A DNA stretch of 64,000 nucleotides, from NCBI GenBank assembly GCA_030762175.1, contig CM060840.1:35997501-36061500 (forward strand). Direction: 5' to 3'. The first letter of the stretch is position 1, and each line of letters begins with the position of its first letter. Shown here piece after piece: positions 24,166 through 37,427 of this stretch. The DNA comes from Metallyticus violacea (Eukaryota; Arthropoda; Insecta; Mantodea; Metallyticidae). The notes beneath the pieces are model-generated. The model was not told the origin of the DNA. It searched no databases and saw only the letters and a list, made by a program, of their open reading frames with translations. The position numbers were made by a program, and so were the translations under genes.

Positions 24166-26624
24166 TTGCTGTCATAAAGGTAAAGGTGATGTTTACCTTA
24201 TTTATTAAATATGGAATATTATTTATATAAACTGGGAAAAGAAGAGGTCCCAACACCGAGTCTTATGGGACTCCCGCCTTCACATCTTGCCATTAACTTA
24301 GGTGACGCTTAATCATCATTTTAACTCGAAATAACAAAAAATATTTCAGACAATTTACAGCAAATCTCAATATTGAAGGTTATTAAATAAAATGTACATC
24401 TTTACAAAGGCTTGAAAACGTATGCGGATAAATAAAACATCTACGAGAAGACTAAAAGAATGTAAACTTAAACGCTTATATTGTAACAGGATATTATATC
24501 TTAAATTCAAGAAATTGTTAAAAAGGAAAAGTTGTAATTTAGCAAATACAGCCATCTATATAACGTATTATTGCAAACATAAAATTATACACTGCCTTGT
24601 TCTTTATATATAAGTAATGTTTTACTGTTTTATCATTAGGGCTTCAAATGGCATACAGTTCCTCTATTGTGCACTACAACGGATAATGCTAAAAAATGAA
24701 TATGACAGAACTTTATTTGTTACGAACTGGGTAACTTAATCCAAGTATTCACTTTGAGAGGTAAAGAGTTTAGTAATTTTAGAAACCTTCCTCCCAGTTA
24801 CATCGCATCAACTACTTCGCTAAATGAACCTTATTGGGCTGGAGTTACGTAATCGATTTAAATGATGGTTGAAAATGCCATGACTAAATCATGATTAAGT
24901 GCTGCGATGCAACGCTGGGTTTGACAGGGTGATTGATGTTTTACGTCGGATCGTTTTATTATTACTAAAACGATACTGTCTTATACGAGATCGTTATAAA
25001 AATTCCCAAAAGGATAGATACCTTATGAGCAAAAGCTCCGTTTGTCTTATTTTGTAAATATTGTACTTTAGAGTAGGATCGTTGTGGAGAGAAGAAAAAA
25101 CTCTTAAAATCATTTACTTAACGGGAGTTTTCCGTAAAATATTGTATATAATAGTGTTTTGATACAAATAGAATGTACGCTTTTTTAAAAAAACTTTCCA
25201 TTTCATTTTTCTTTTATTTCTGAGAGTTTTATAATTGTATTTAATTTTAAATGTAAGCCATTAGATAATGATGTAAAAACGAGCTAAACATTTCATCCAT
25301 TCTATGTTATCGTCATTTAGATTATTTTTTTCAGATGATCTGCGCCCATAAAGCCAAAATTTTAGTATGTTTACATTTATTTTGCCATCATAATGTCCTA
25401 TTTGCAATACGGTATTATTTCAAATCATACCGTATCAACAGCAGTTTCTGTATTTTATAAGGTTATCTGAATGTCGATAAATAAACTTGTTTTAAACAGT
25501 AATCTCCTATAATCTAGGATTTGTTTTGTGTGAATTAATTGGTGCATAATAAATTCATCTAAATATAAATCGAATAAAGCAAATTACAAGGGATATCTTT
25601 CTAAAGATGTCTATTGCTCTGTAACATCTAAAAAAGACTATATATTATATTTATAATGGTACACTTTGTTATACTTTTGCAGTGGTATATTTTATCAATA
25701 ATTCTTGCTTAATATATATATATGAATGCAATAAGAATAAAAAATAAAGTAACCCTTGGAATAATGTAGCTAAAATAACACGAATTAGAGAAGCAAACAC
25801 AGATAAAATACTTAAAAAGCAATATTTATGTTACAAGTGAAGGTATTAAAGTAATAAATATTGAATCTCGAAGGTAGCCGTAATGCGTGGAAACAAATAA
25901 AACAAGAATCAAGAAGAAAAGTGCTTGGGGGAGGGAAAGAAGGAGTAATATATTAATTAAAAAATAAAAAGAAATTAAAATAATAACAAAGTAGAAAGGA
26001 AACGTTAACAAGTGACATTTAAACTTCGCACTTTATGCAAAAATGCGGCTGCATACATAAAATGCATACATATGAATGTATATAATATGTAGTTCTTTTT
26101 GTTTTCAATTTATTCTTAATATTCCATTTATGTATTAATCGGTGATCGACTTTCAATTTTAATACCATCATCTTGTTTTCCATCCTTACCAAATTTACCA
26201 TTCTTCCATTTTGTTACCCTAAATATTTACATCTACCATGTTCTTTTACAGAATCCTTTTTCTACTTAAAATTTAAAAATCTAAAATTCTTGTTTGTACA
26301 AGACATATCAATTCATTTATTATAGGATTTTCTAACCATAAACTACAAATTATCATATTTATGCGCTATATTAAATTACTTAATAATTGTGTCAATTAAA
26401 GAAGAATATAAAATGAGTAGCTCTTTTCGCTATAATTTCTAATGCTTAGTAATGACAATACAATGCTAAATCGATTATGAATGTTAATTTTAATGAATGT
26501 TAAAGCTCAAATGAACTCATCTATATTATCAAGATATAGTAATTGAGTCTCTTAACTTCATTCGTATAATTCTAATTGCGATCTCGCTTTAAAAATTTAT
26601 GTGTACTGCAATTTGGCATCAAAG
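24166..26624. other. AT-rich non-coding stretch
   Basis: No gene recognised. A perfect 9-bp inverted repeat ATCGTTTTA/TAAAACGAT lies at 24950-24974 with a 7-base loop. Several minus-strand frames here are AT-driven. Confidence 0.45.
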
Positions 26625-26750
26625 TCACACAATGTGATGAATTTGCCCGAGATTTCACGGACCTTCGCAACATTACTCGGAACGTGGCGTCAATCATCAC
26701 CGATATGCTGCAATTGAACTATCGGTTAGATGTATGCCGTGTGACCATAG
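26625..26750 (+). CDS. candidate internal exon of an unidentified protein
   Basis: Within a very AT-rich region, 126 bases switch to balanced composition with coding-like third positions. AG at 26623-26624 precedes the segment and GTACGC follows at 26751. The segment is phase 1 at both ends and exactly 42 codons long, as internal exons often are. It encodes roughly TQCDEFARDFTDLRNITRNV, then ASIITDMLQLNYRLDVC and RVTI. It is probably helical, has two cysteines, and carries an N-glycosylation-like NIT. I do not recognise the family. The pyrimidine tract upstream is weak. It could also be an exon of a pseudogene. The surrounding frame (26576-26794) contains no Met start near its 5' end. Confidence 0.42.
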
Positions 26751-27415
26751 GTACGCAAATTGAGGAAGGTGTAATTAAAAACATTGTCAATTGATCTATT
26801 TGATAATACAATGTACTACATTTTTATGTCTACTCAGTATAATATTGTGCCAGTATTTAATTCGCACTTATAATAGATATAAGCATGATCATTTAAATTA
26901 TGTATGAAATAATAAAGTAATGAATACAATGTAAATAAAACACGATTATGCCTTCTTACAATGCCTTTGACATTCAAATGTAACTTTACTGTAAGGATGT
27001 TATAATGCACAATTTGTACAAATGGACTGAAGGATTTCTTTCACACCCCAGTTACTAACCCGGGGTTTCTACAAACACACAATAGCTCTTATTAATTACA
27101 GAAAAAACTGGATATAAAGCCAGAATAACTAAGTTATCCTGCTCCATCTTCGTGTACAGGAAGAGGTATATTTTATATGTTAATGCAATGCAATGGGACT
27201 TCTTATGCATTTTTGTGTTTCTTACAGCAGTTTCTTTTATCGCTGTTCCACAGAATCGCTGATACCAATAAGGTACTAAATTTGGCAGACAAATTGGAAT
27301 CTGGCACTGGCGTAGCTTGAAGAACGTTCATCCCTCTAACAACACAAACTTCAAAGAAGAACAACGATGTGGCGTGAGGTATACTTTGCCAAGAAAGCAC
27401 TGGAAGTATTTCTCA
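26751..27415. other. non-coding stretch
   Basis: No supported feature. It would be intronic if the exon at 26625-26750 is real. Confidence 0.35.
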
Positions 27416-27628
27416 TTAATATTCATTGGTTGGAAATAATAAAGTGAGGAACAATTTGCTGTTGAGGATCTTTCTAATTTTCTCTATAATGTATTCACTT
27501 AGATTCGAGGAGAATTGATTTAATGTGTCTACGGAAGCCTTATTACCATTTCTATCAATCCGCACTAACCGAAGCGGCGGTCTGGAGGAAACTTCCTCTA
27601 ATTGTCCCATCACTAACACCATTACCAT
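27416..27628 (-). other. unassigned coding-looking frame
   Basis: A minus-strand frame of 70 codons is GC-richer than its flanks. It includes PPLRLVRIDRNGNKASVD followed by a serine/asparagine-rich helix with EYIIEKIRKIL. I do not recognise it. It may be a transposon or exon remnant. There is no convincing splice signal or partner exon. Confidence 0.22.
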
Positions 27629-29639
27629 AATTCTGTGTGTACTTTTTTAAGCGTGGCCTAAAGATGATTTGACAAAGTGAATCGCTTACCGTATTCAACA
27701 TTAAATGTGCAGATCAGAAATAATAATAATAATACAACAAAAATAAAAACAAGATTAATATGAATAGCCGTAAAAGGAACAGCTTACAGAATAGAGACAT
27801 TTATCTGACAACCTCGCCAAAGGGCGTGTTCCATGTCACTTAAAAATGACGCTCTTACAAATGGAGATCCCCTTTAACAAGGGCCGCGTTCCAGATTTGA
27901 CGATGCGTCAGGCACGACATGCAGTAAAAAGCCCAAGTTTTTCATCGTAGTAACTAATGGTGCTACATGTTTGCCCCTTTGACATCATAAGAAATAGCCG
28001 AAATTATGTTTAGAAAACATGTACATCTTATTTTTTTTATCTAAAGCACCCAAGCGTTTTACATGTATATTTGAGTGTTATCTGCTACATGAATTCTACA
28101 AGTATTTCTGTTCGTATACATTTTAATGGTGGTTGATGATAGACCACCTTTAGAAAAAATAAAGAATATGACACCAGAAAATTACACGGGATAGTTAGAA
28201 AAAAGTTTAATGTACTTCAGCATTACATTTTAATTAAGAATCCCGTTCCGTGGCATAATTTACTGGGGTATAGGTTATTAACTGCTTCATTTAAGATTAG
28301 TCCAGGGTTCAAACAACGACGCAGGCTTTCATGCATACCATTTCTAAAACGCACAGAAATCTGAAACCATGAATGCCATAAACACGAATTTTAGTTCAAC
28401 ATCTGAATTAGAATTTAAATTTCTGTAATATTCAGTATATATTCCATATCCTATATAGCGGTTTTGCTAACAAGGTGAAACTAACGTACTGCTTTATTAC
28501 TATTAAGTTGTGTCAAAATAAATTACTTTATTAAATAAATATTTTAATTAAATTCTATTGCAAACAAAATGAACTATTTGGCAATGAATATAAACTTCTA
28601 CTTCTGGCCTTTTAATGCTTTGCAAACTACAAATTTTTATTGGTTCAGTTGTCTTTTCTTTGGCCCTGCAATTTTTCGTTTTACTTTTGGGATGTAAGAT
28701 AGAATTTGTTTTTAATCAGACATTACTCTCCACTTGTTCTGTGTCGATAATATTCTGTTTGTCCAATGGTTATAAATTTTCGCTGACTTCGTATATCTTC
28801 AATTCTGAACCTGTCTTGTCTTGTTACTGCTAATATTGTTTGTTCATAAAACCTTGTAACTGTTTGTTGTCTTATGGAGTCTTATTATTGTATCCTTTCT
28901 GATTTATTTATTAATATTCTCTGAATCTTTGAAACGTTTATAATTTTATTTTCAATGTCAACTTATTCAATGTACAAAACTGACCAGCCAAAATTTTTAA
29001 AGCTATTTACTTTTTCAGCTAATCTTGTTGTTTATTACAAACTTGCATCTTGGGTAATTTCCTTGGAAAACTATAGGCTTAGTTTTATTTTTGGATATAT
29101 TAAAGTTATATTCATTGGCAATTTTATGAAGTTAAAAGAGGCTGCAGTATATGCTAATTAACCAAAACTGGCATTTAGGCCTGTTGTTATATCATTTTCC
29201 TTAAAATTAGTACATATGTGAAGATGTTCCATTTACCTTTGCTATAGCCAAACTAACTATAGTTAAAAAGACCAAAACATTTAAAATTAACTTGCTTTAA
29301 CATTACATATTCCATAACGATACTAAAACTTCTGTACGAGTGCCAATCGATGAACTACTAATGACTTAATACATTTTGAAATATGGAAGGAAAAACACAT
29401 ACACATTGGTTCCAAAAAGTAGGTATTTTAGAAAATTGGAGTAAGCCCTGAGTTCTAATCATGAATTTGTGATTATGATTAATGTCATAATATGTTAATT
29501 AAACAACTTTATTAAATTAACATTGCTCACACCGCTTCCGTTCACTTTGCAGAAGAACATACATAACTGAAATGAAGCCACAAGAATAAGAGGCGATTGT
29601 CATGCACGAGCAGATACAAAACACTGAAGAAGAAAAACA
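27629..29639. other. AT-rich non-coding stretch, about 2 kb
   Basis: No gene or recognisable repeat. Plus-strand frames near 28615-28833 and 28955-29161 are AT-driven. Confidence 0.4.
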
Positions 29640-29900
29640 TATTCTTCTTTTTCTCCTTTATCTACGCTCTTCCACACCCACCAGAAGAATACCAAACAAA
29701 AATCTGGAGGTCTTTTGGGATTTGGAGGGCTCCTTCTGCATAGTCCTTTAGCTACGGTAGTGCGGGACGACGTTACCAAGAGATCTCAAGAATAGCAAGT
29801 AGCGAAGGAGAGAGAGGTGCTTTCCCGTCCCGTTTATAGCTGTCTGGAGAAAAATGATTTCCTCGCCGAGTCCCACCAGATGCATGTGTGTCTTTACAAA
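29640..29900. other. GC-richer segment
   Basis: Locally raised GC and an open minus-strand frame (to 30009) without recognisable domains. Possibly conserved non-coding DNA; function unknown. Confidence 0.25.
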
Positions 29901-30689
29901 CAAAGATGGGAAATGAAGAATTCTCTAAGTCGACGTAAGAAAGCATGACTATGCACAATGTAATACAATGCTGCTTTTTGAGTTTCCTTGTATATGTAAC
30001 AATGTGCATGGTTAAAATTAGCGTTGGGATAATCGAATGGAAAATATATTATTGAATTATTTTTTTTTTCATTCGATTGTTCAAGTATTTTAAAAAATAA
30101 TCCATTGTTTTAAAAACGTATTTTTTTTTTTTCGAATGAGCGCAATGATTACTCTTTGGAATGAAAACGTGTATGGTAGTAACGTACACAAAACATGTAT
30201 TTAGTAATTATTATTTTGATTTGAATAAGATTAATTATTATCTACACATAACTAAGATATAATAAACATGTTTATATCCCATTGGTTGTTTTTATATTTT
30301 GAAATGAGTGAAAAGGCTAAAATACTTGAAAATAGTACCATAATTATTATATCAGTTTATTCATTCGGAATATAAGCATTACCTTTAGCTCCTATATGAA
30401 ATCACGGATGAACAAAAATTCAGAAATCCGACATTTATATATAAAAACTACTTGTGTTATGTTTAGGGTTAATTTACATAAGAAATGAAATATGTACCAC
30501 AAAGATAGTAATATATTTACTTTATCTATGTCAATTATGTTATTTATAATACAAATTATTTTACACGTTTATCTCATTTAATCACATATTTATATGAAAA
30601 ATAAATATTTTTTGCATTTTGAAGTTTTAATTCAATATGCATACATATTGTTACTATATATAGTTGTTTATTTGATTTGTTTTTGGCAT

Positions 30690-30960
30690 TTACTACACGG
30701 CTCCATGCCTTATTGCGATGCTCAGCTGTTTCACTTTCGTGATTTATCGGGACTCTTAACTCAAGACAACAACGTCCGTTCGTTTCCAGAAAAGTCTACC
30801 CTCCCAATTGCTGCTACTTCTGATTCTGGGGGTCCCTTGATTTTGGCGGTATCGACAATTAATCCCATATTGCGGCGGTTCTTTATTACAATATTTTTCT
30901 TCTTAATTTACATCGCATTCCCTCAATTTATTACAACGCATCACTGCTGCTAAGCGGCGA
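30690..30960. other. GC-richer segment
   Basis: A stretch of balanced composition inside very AT-rich DNA. The plus-strand frame crossing it (30594-30953) starts in AT-rich sequence with a Phe/Ile-rich product, so I do not call it a gene. Repeat or exon remnant not excluded. Confidence 0.25.
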
Positions 30961-31974
30961 GCTTTTCTAAAATTTTTTCTTTAATAACTGGAACTGCTTA
31001 AACGTTAAAACCGAAATTGAAGAGTAAAATTCTTCAATTAGCTTAGTAAGAGAAATTTTATTGTTGTACCATAAGAAGGCATGCGGTATTTTATTCGACT
31101 ACATATTCTCAAATTATGTAAAAAATCAATTATTTTATTGGATTATACAATCAGCGACTTCTACATACTTATTCAAAACTTCCGTTTAGATTTTAAAAAT
31201 AACAGAACATTCAACAATCACAATTGAAATACAAAGCGTATATTATGCAGCAAAGCTTTCAAAGTTTTTAATGTGCTTTATAATTGCTCAATGTGTGCAT
31301 CTTTTGTCACTGTGCAGACAGCGAGATTAGTAATACGGATCTGGTACGCCCCCGCAGATCTGGAATAGACAGGGAGCAAAGAATATTCTTGACGTAGCAA
31401 CGTGGAAAAAAAAAATCGCATGATGTTAAAAGTCTGGTGAACGAGATAGGACCATCTGATACGGAAGGAAGTTCATTGCTTTTCTTCTTTACAGCATTAC
31501 AAAATTGTGCATATATGCGAATGGAGTTGTGGGAGGATGAATTCTTTCCAAATTATAATGAGAGCAGCGCTAGACCCACATTTTGACATCTGGTATCAAA
31601 GACCAGATGGCTAGATGGTGTATAATATGACAAAACTTGAAACGTTTCTCTCTGTATCCGTGCAAATATAATAGTCGTATATTTAATACATTACATGCAA
31701 TAATGCACAAAATACCCAAGAATTATTTTCAATAATTCTGTTTTTCTGTTCAGCACTCTTCCCATTTACCAAATGGACGAGATGGTTTATTTTGACTCTT
31801 CGATCGCTATATTTACATTGTAATACTGGACAATCAGTTTCGATGAATTGTCTTTTGAATTCTTCTAAAAGTGCATATAATTTTGCCTTCTGGACATTTG
31901 TCATGATAGAGTACCGGTTACAACAAAACAAACACAAAGTAGAGCAACCAGTAACTGCAGCAATACATTGTTTG
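30961..31974. other. non-coding stretch
   Basis: No supported feature. A small perfect stem CATCTGGT/ACCAGATG lies near 31587-31610. Confidence 0.4.
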
Positions 31975-32245
31975 TTTTATGTACGAACGATCTTTAACTT
32001 CTCAGATCATCAGCATCCCATTCAATTCAGGACGTGAAACAGCCGATAAATTTTGCTCAGAGGCCCCTTATTACAGGCTTGAGGTTCCTTTTCGTGTTGT
32101 AGATCTACGACACAGGATCCGCGGCTTTACTTCCCTTCCAAAGGAAGCCATACTTAGGACTTTTACGCCCGAAAAAAATCCATCGATCCTGGCCGGGATT
32201 TACGAAGCAAATATGGTGACTACAACAGGAGCAACTAGAGATCCG
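31975..32245 (-). mobile_element. SINE family B, diverged copy
   Basis: A minus-strand copy of the family body: complement of CTTCCAAAGGAAGCCATACT and GCCCGAAAAAAATCCATCGA. The tRNA-like head is partly deleted (a GTTGTAGTCACC-like A-box region remains near 32210-32230, and the B box is damaged). Frames of 80-105 codons over it are shadows. Confidence 0.85.
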
Positions 32246-32485
32246 AGTCTTTTTATGTGCGCTGACCGCATAGTTCTTGCAAATAGCTTTAATTGAAGTT
32301 TGTATTTTTTTTCATGCAGGTTTTTGCTACATTAACTTGGAAACCATCCAAGCTGCAAACTTATAAAAATGCAATTTTGTAGCTATCGGTCTGCTCTACA
32401 AAATGAGAATATGGGATTTTATGTGGCTGCTCAAGAAGTATGAAAATTGCTTATTTTTCTGCTTAGGAAGAATTTATTTTAACAG
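32246..32485. other. non-coding stretch
   Basis: Nothing recognised. Confidence 0.35.
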
Positions 32486-32560
32486 TGGTTAACGCTCGCT
32501 TTTATTACTGAAGCACCATAGGCGGTGCCCACGAAGAGAGAAAATCATTTATTTTCCTGC
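32486..32560 (-). mobile_element. SINE family A, 3' end fragment
   Basis: Only the terminal part of the family remains (GGTTAACGCTCGCTTTTATT, then ACTGAAGCACCATAGGCGGTG), matching the same segment of the copies at 10058 and 48170. Confidence 0.65.
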
Positions 32561-33364
32561 TCAATTTTTTAACAAAACATGACAGAAAAAGCTCAAAAGG
32601 CTGAAGCATCAAAGAGCGAGTAAAAATGGAATAAATATGCCAATCTCGCAAAATGTTCAACAAAGTTAGCCTAATTCACTTCATTTCATGTATAAAAATG
32701 CAAATTTCAAATTGGTACGAAACAGCCATATTTGTTATTAATGTGCTGCATATTAAAACCCGTCACTTAGTAATCATTGACTTTATTGTTCAAAATACCA
32801 TACTTGTATGTATGCTAGGACAACTTGCTACCAAGAATTGTTCACCGAAGTCATATGCTGATTATTTTTCAGCTTTACGTTTGCAATTAGAAGAGAATAG
32901 AGGCAACAGTCTCACATATAATAAGCACGAAACGTAATTATGCAAATGCAACTTCATGTAACATACATTGTTTAAAACTTGGACATAAAAATCCTTGAAT
33001 GATGGTCATGCGTTCCTCAAAGATGTTGCAGTATGAGAAAAGAAGTCGTAAATGAAATAAAAAGGATTGAGAACAAAACCTAACACGAATTAAAACACTT
33101 TTAAAAGTCAAGGATGAATAGACTATATATCAGTTGTTAAAAATTATACTACAACATGAGAAGAAAGATGATAAATAAAAAGAGTTCTCCGGGAACATCT
33201 TTTAGAACAACGTGGCATGGGAAAAAATGAGCTGCAGCCTTGATTAGCATTTAGAGATACTCGTAAATAATGCCGCTAACCTTTTCGCCTAATGAGTGTG
33301 CAGAAAAATAATAAACTCGTCCAGCTGTTGCGAAGTATTTGCTTTGTGAGGAAATAAAAATGAA
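32561..33364. other. non-coding stretch
   Basis: Nothing recognised. Confidence 0.4.
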
Positions 33365-33545
33365 AGGAAGACCACCACGGTGCCTGAGCAGTTAAAGGTT
33401 GCAGTTGGCTTACAGCGGGCCAACTTTCGATTCTCGAAATTTTTAGAACAAAGTGCCAGATAATTTTGAGCTCAGTGGTTCTTTACGCTGTACAAGCAAG
33501 TTCTGAAGTAGGAGACGAAAGAAAACATTTCATTTGTCCCTTCTT
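33365..33545 (+). repeat. putative tRNA-derived SINE fragment
   Basis: An A-box-like TGCCTGAGCAGTTAAAGG followed by a B-box-like CTTTCGATTCTCG (33424-33436) at tRNA-like spacing, then a non-tRNA body. The head resembles a class II tRNA. No tail or target duplication found, and the body does not match family A well. Confidence 0.45.
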
Positions 33546-33779
33546 CAGGACAAACATATTTGTCCACCTCAAAGATAAACTTCCCATTCCTGTTCCATCA
33601 GCTGATTTAAAGTGAAACATTGATTTAGATTTAGAGAGTAATGTCCCCACAACATAAAGAATTACATAATCTTTTTTTAGTTTTGCTTTCAGCCTTTAAG
33701 TGAAATAAAATATAATAAAATTGTAGCGGTTCCTCTCCTTCACGTCCACTGAAATTTACCTATAATGTATATACGAGAG
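33546..33779. other. non-coding stretch
   Basis: Nothing recognised. Confidence 0.3.
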
Positions 33780-34490
33780 TAGGTCCATAAGTTTCCGGCT
33801 TAACGATTTTCTAGGTATGATAAAGACAAAAATTGTATTTCACTTTTTAATGTAATTACTTCTCACTTCTTTGAATTAATATTTCAAAACCCCCCTCCAA
33901 TAGTCAGACAACTTTTCTGCAAAATGGGCATAAACAATATACAACACTTCGTCTCACTTAAATTTCCTTCCTCGAAGGTCCTTCCTGAGTTTTGAGCAGA
34001 GGAGACAGTCACTGGGAGCTAGATCTGAGCTGTGGGTGGATAGTTGATTTCCTTGAAGCCACAAGAGCTGTGTGCACAGGCGCGTTGTCGTGAAGAAGGC
34101 GCACACCATCACTCAGATTTCCTCGCCTATTCTCTTTGATATAAGTACGCAGTCTGTGCAGTAGGCCAGCATAGTACTCCCCATTTACTGCAGTGTTACT
34201 CTCCTTGAAGCCAATGAAGAATATTGTTCCAAAAGATTGTGACCATGATCTTCTTGATTGACTGAATGTCCCTGGCCTTTAGAGCCGTTGCTTCGCCAGG
34301 TTTACGCTACTCCATTGATTCTCTTTTGGACAATGGATCATAGTAGAGGACCACAGTTTCATTTCCTGTAACAATGACTTACAGAACTTCTCTCTTGTTG
34401 CCACGGCAGAGCTCCAAAAATTCCGGACAACAGATGACTCATTGTTGCTTTTGAACTGAGGAAAGAAGTATAGGCACCCACCCATCTAAA
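33780..34490 (-). pseudogene. mariner transposase fossil, 5'-truncated
   Basis: Read on the minus strand from about 34490 with frame changes. A VTGNETVVLYYDPLSKRE block contains the region of the first catalytic Asp (here Asn, from the canonical GDE). EWRKPGEATALKA and a VTIFWNNIL block follow. The second Asp is in LLHDNAPVH (34072-34092). The third region and a YIVYAHFAEKLSDYW-like stretch come last, near 33900-33950. At the left edge TAGGTCCATAAGTTTCCGGC (from about 33780) looks like the terminal inverted repeat. The N-terminal DNA-binding third and the other end are missing. It belongs to a different mariner lineage from the fossil at 1110-2110, judging by the sequence around HDNAP. Confidence 0.8.
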
Positions 34491-37029
34491 AATGGAAATT
34501 AAAATTTGTTTTTCGCTGTTAATGGCTATTCTAATATTTAGATCTGTAAACTAAGATTCATTTCTTTCCATTAGTGTATATGAAACATATTCAGTCAGTC
34601 TATATAAACTGATAATTAATCTAAATTACCGCACATTTTGTCTGTTTCTTTTTAGCGTATTTGATCATATTGTACCTTAGCATTCGTACTCATATATGCA
34701 TTTGCTTAATTTTTCATATTTAATATTATATATTGGCCTCCGTGTTGAAATGATGAGTGTGTGGTACTAAATCAGCGATTCGCTTCTAAATACCTTTTTC
34801 CGAATTGCGTAGTTCTGCAAAAGTTTGGACCATTCTTATACTTTGGGAAATGGTTTATATAAGTACAGAGATCAGATCTAATAAGGCGAGATTGTGATAG
34901 ATTGTAATAATGTTTTCCTGCTCGTTTTTATAAGGAAAAACATGGCCAACTCTTCAATGTCCGGAACGAATAATAGCACGATATAATTACTAAAGCCAAA
35001 TCTGTTTGAATAGAAACTTAGCATTAAACCATAAGGTACCTGTTTTAAGAATGGCTAAAATATCCCCAGAGTAAAAATGAAGTTACATGATAAAGAATTT
35101 GGCATAATTTACAGCATGCCTACATGAGGAAAGCAAGCTGGAACAATTTTTCACTGGTCTGGTATTTGGAACTCTAGTAATCTCCAAGTTTAAGGTCCTA
35201 TTTGAATTCGCTAAAATCATTCATATAAGGAATTTATATTTTAATGATTTACCAGATTTCTTTCAGAAACTTGTTATTTATTCCTAATGTTCTTTAAGTC
35301 GCTTATGCAACAAACTATAAGAAACCCATTTCCTTTAGATGTTCCTTCTCGGATTAACAAAACATTAAGTCTATGTAGTAAAGTGTTTTGTTTCATATCA
35401 TTTATCTGTATTTTACTATACATAAGTAGTCATTTTTAAAGTACTCCTTGTCATTTAAAACGTATATCTTTATTCTACCTATCTTCAAATCACACAATCC
35501 CTGTAAACTATTATATATTGTTTAACATTTGCTATTATAAACATCATAGTTCATCTTTAGTATTGCTTCTCCAACACTCAAGAATATATCTCTTAGACAT
35601 TATGTTATACAGGACGAGTCTGGAGGTTGGCTTGCGAAAAACCGGCCCCTATGTGTATGCTCGAGACCGAGCCACCCATTAATCTAGCTGAAAGGAACAA
35701 AAAAAAATCTTGATTACCAATAACTTTAATTTAAGTGTGAGGCTTTTAGAGTCTTAAACATTTTTTTAACCACAGTGTAAAAGAAACTCACACTTCTCTT
35801 AAGTTTTCCTGAGTGATTAAACTATAATTTTCTTTATGAATTTCAGCAACACACACAAAATGAAGTGTGCTAATTATTACTGTTTAGTTTTTTTCTTATG
35901 TTTAATGAATCAGTTATTTTGAAGTTAACTTAAAATTTTTCTTCAATGCTCTCCAGATTTATGCTGCTGGTTCCATCGTAAAATAAAAAATGAAAAAAAT
36001 ATTTTAATACGTTATCTCAAAACCTATGCGCTTTTCTAAATAAAGAAACCGTGGCTTTGAAAGCTTATAAAGCACATAAAGAAATTAAATATAAATTATT
36101 TGTATTATAAACGCTTGAAAATTAAAACATACAAACAAACGATGATTTTTTATATTAACTAAAAATTTTTATTAATTTTGCAGGATCGATGCAGGATGAT
36201 GCAACTATTTGAATAGCTCATTATTTGGGAAAGCGGGAAAATGAGGCGGAAACAAATGAATATGGGAAATGTGGAATGTTTGCTTTCATTGGAGTAAATC
36301 TGTTATTCAAGAGCATAAAATATTTAAAGTACATTTTCAGATTGTATTAAATGATTCTATCCCATTGGAAACATAATCTTGAAGAGGTTGAGCATTTCAC
36401 TTCCACGGGTTGATCGTTCAATTAGCACTAAATGTCCAGAAACAATAGATCAAGTAAAAGTTCAATGCAATCTGCTCGGTAATTTTATGCTTTGAATTGC
36501 ACAGGACAGTATATTTTAAATAGAGTGTCTTTAATAAATAAAATATTTTTAAAAAAAATTTCAAAAGTGTTTTAGTTTTTAATCGCCCATGTTCATGCAT
36601 GATATGGATAGCAACGTTATTTCATCTACAAGGCAATCTGTACTTTTATTAATAGCTAAATGGCCAGTCAACAAGGATATTTTTATAAATAAATTTGAAT
36701 ATGTAATTGAAGTTCAATTCTACTAAATAACAATTACGAAACTTAGCTTCTAACTTTAAATAAATACCAGAAATAGCATTTTCACAGATAATAATTTATA
36801 TTTAAAAAATATTTCACTTCACAAGTTTTCTTCTTTCAAAATTCGTTGGGCGAAATGGAAATACTGGGAGATGTAGGGTGTAAATAGTTATTTGGTGGTT
36901 TTTCAGGTTTCCTTTTTCAATCATAAGCAGTACAGGTTTCTTTTATGTTAACACAAGAATATATAGAATTTAGGGTATAGTACACAGTTACACTCTTGAT
37001 GCTTTCCTCATTCATCTTGCTTCTATCGC
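34491..37029. other. AT-rich non-coding stretch, about 2.5 kb
   Basis: No gene, RNA or repeat that I can support. Confidence 0.45.
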
Positions 37030-37340
37030 TTTTTATTTTTCTTACTCCAGCTGTTCTTTCCGCTATTCATTAACCAAGACGAATTTTGTGTGTCACCAGG
37101 AGGAAGAAAGAAGAAATAGCAGCCACTGCGGAACCATTTGCCCGCGGAAAGTCTTGCATAGTCTCTTTCTTGGGGATGCTTAAGAAGCGGACCATCTAGC
37201 CCGACCACTCCATCATTCTGCAGGCCGTATCTAATTCGGCTGCTTCTCATAATGGTTCCAAAGAGTGTCCTTGTGTGGTCGTTTCACAGGCTAACCGGTC
37301 GCTCAGCCTGCCAGCTCATTCTTCCCCAACCCCCCTCCTT
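37030..37340. other. GC-rich island
   Basis: Composition shifts to about even GC. A minus-strand frame of 75 codons (37023-37250) has no domain I recognise. It lies just left of the candidate exon at 37428. Confidence 0.3.
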
Positions 37341-37427
37341 TTTTTTTACTCTCCTCCCAACGTTATAGTGTGCATTATTAGAAGATAGCTACGAACAAAT
37401 CCCGACGACAACTTTTTCCTTTTTCAG

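Noticed and set aside
31792..32296. Plus-strand frames of 81 and 105 codons
   Set aside because: Antisense or read-through of a SINE family B copy.
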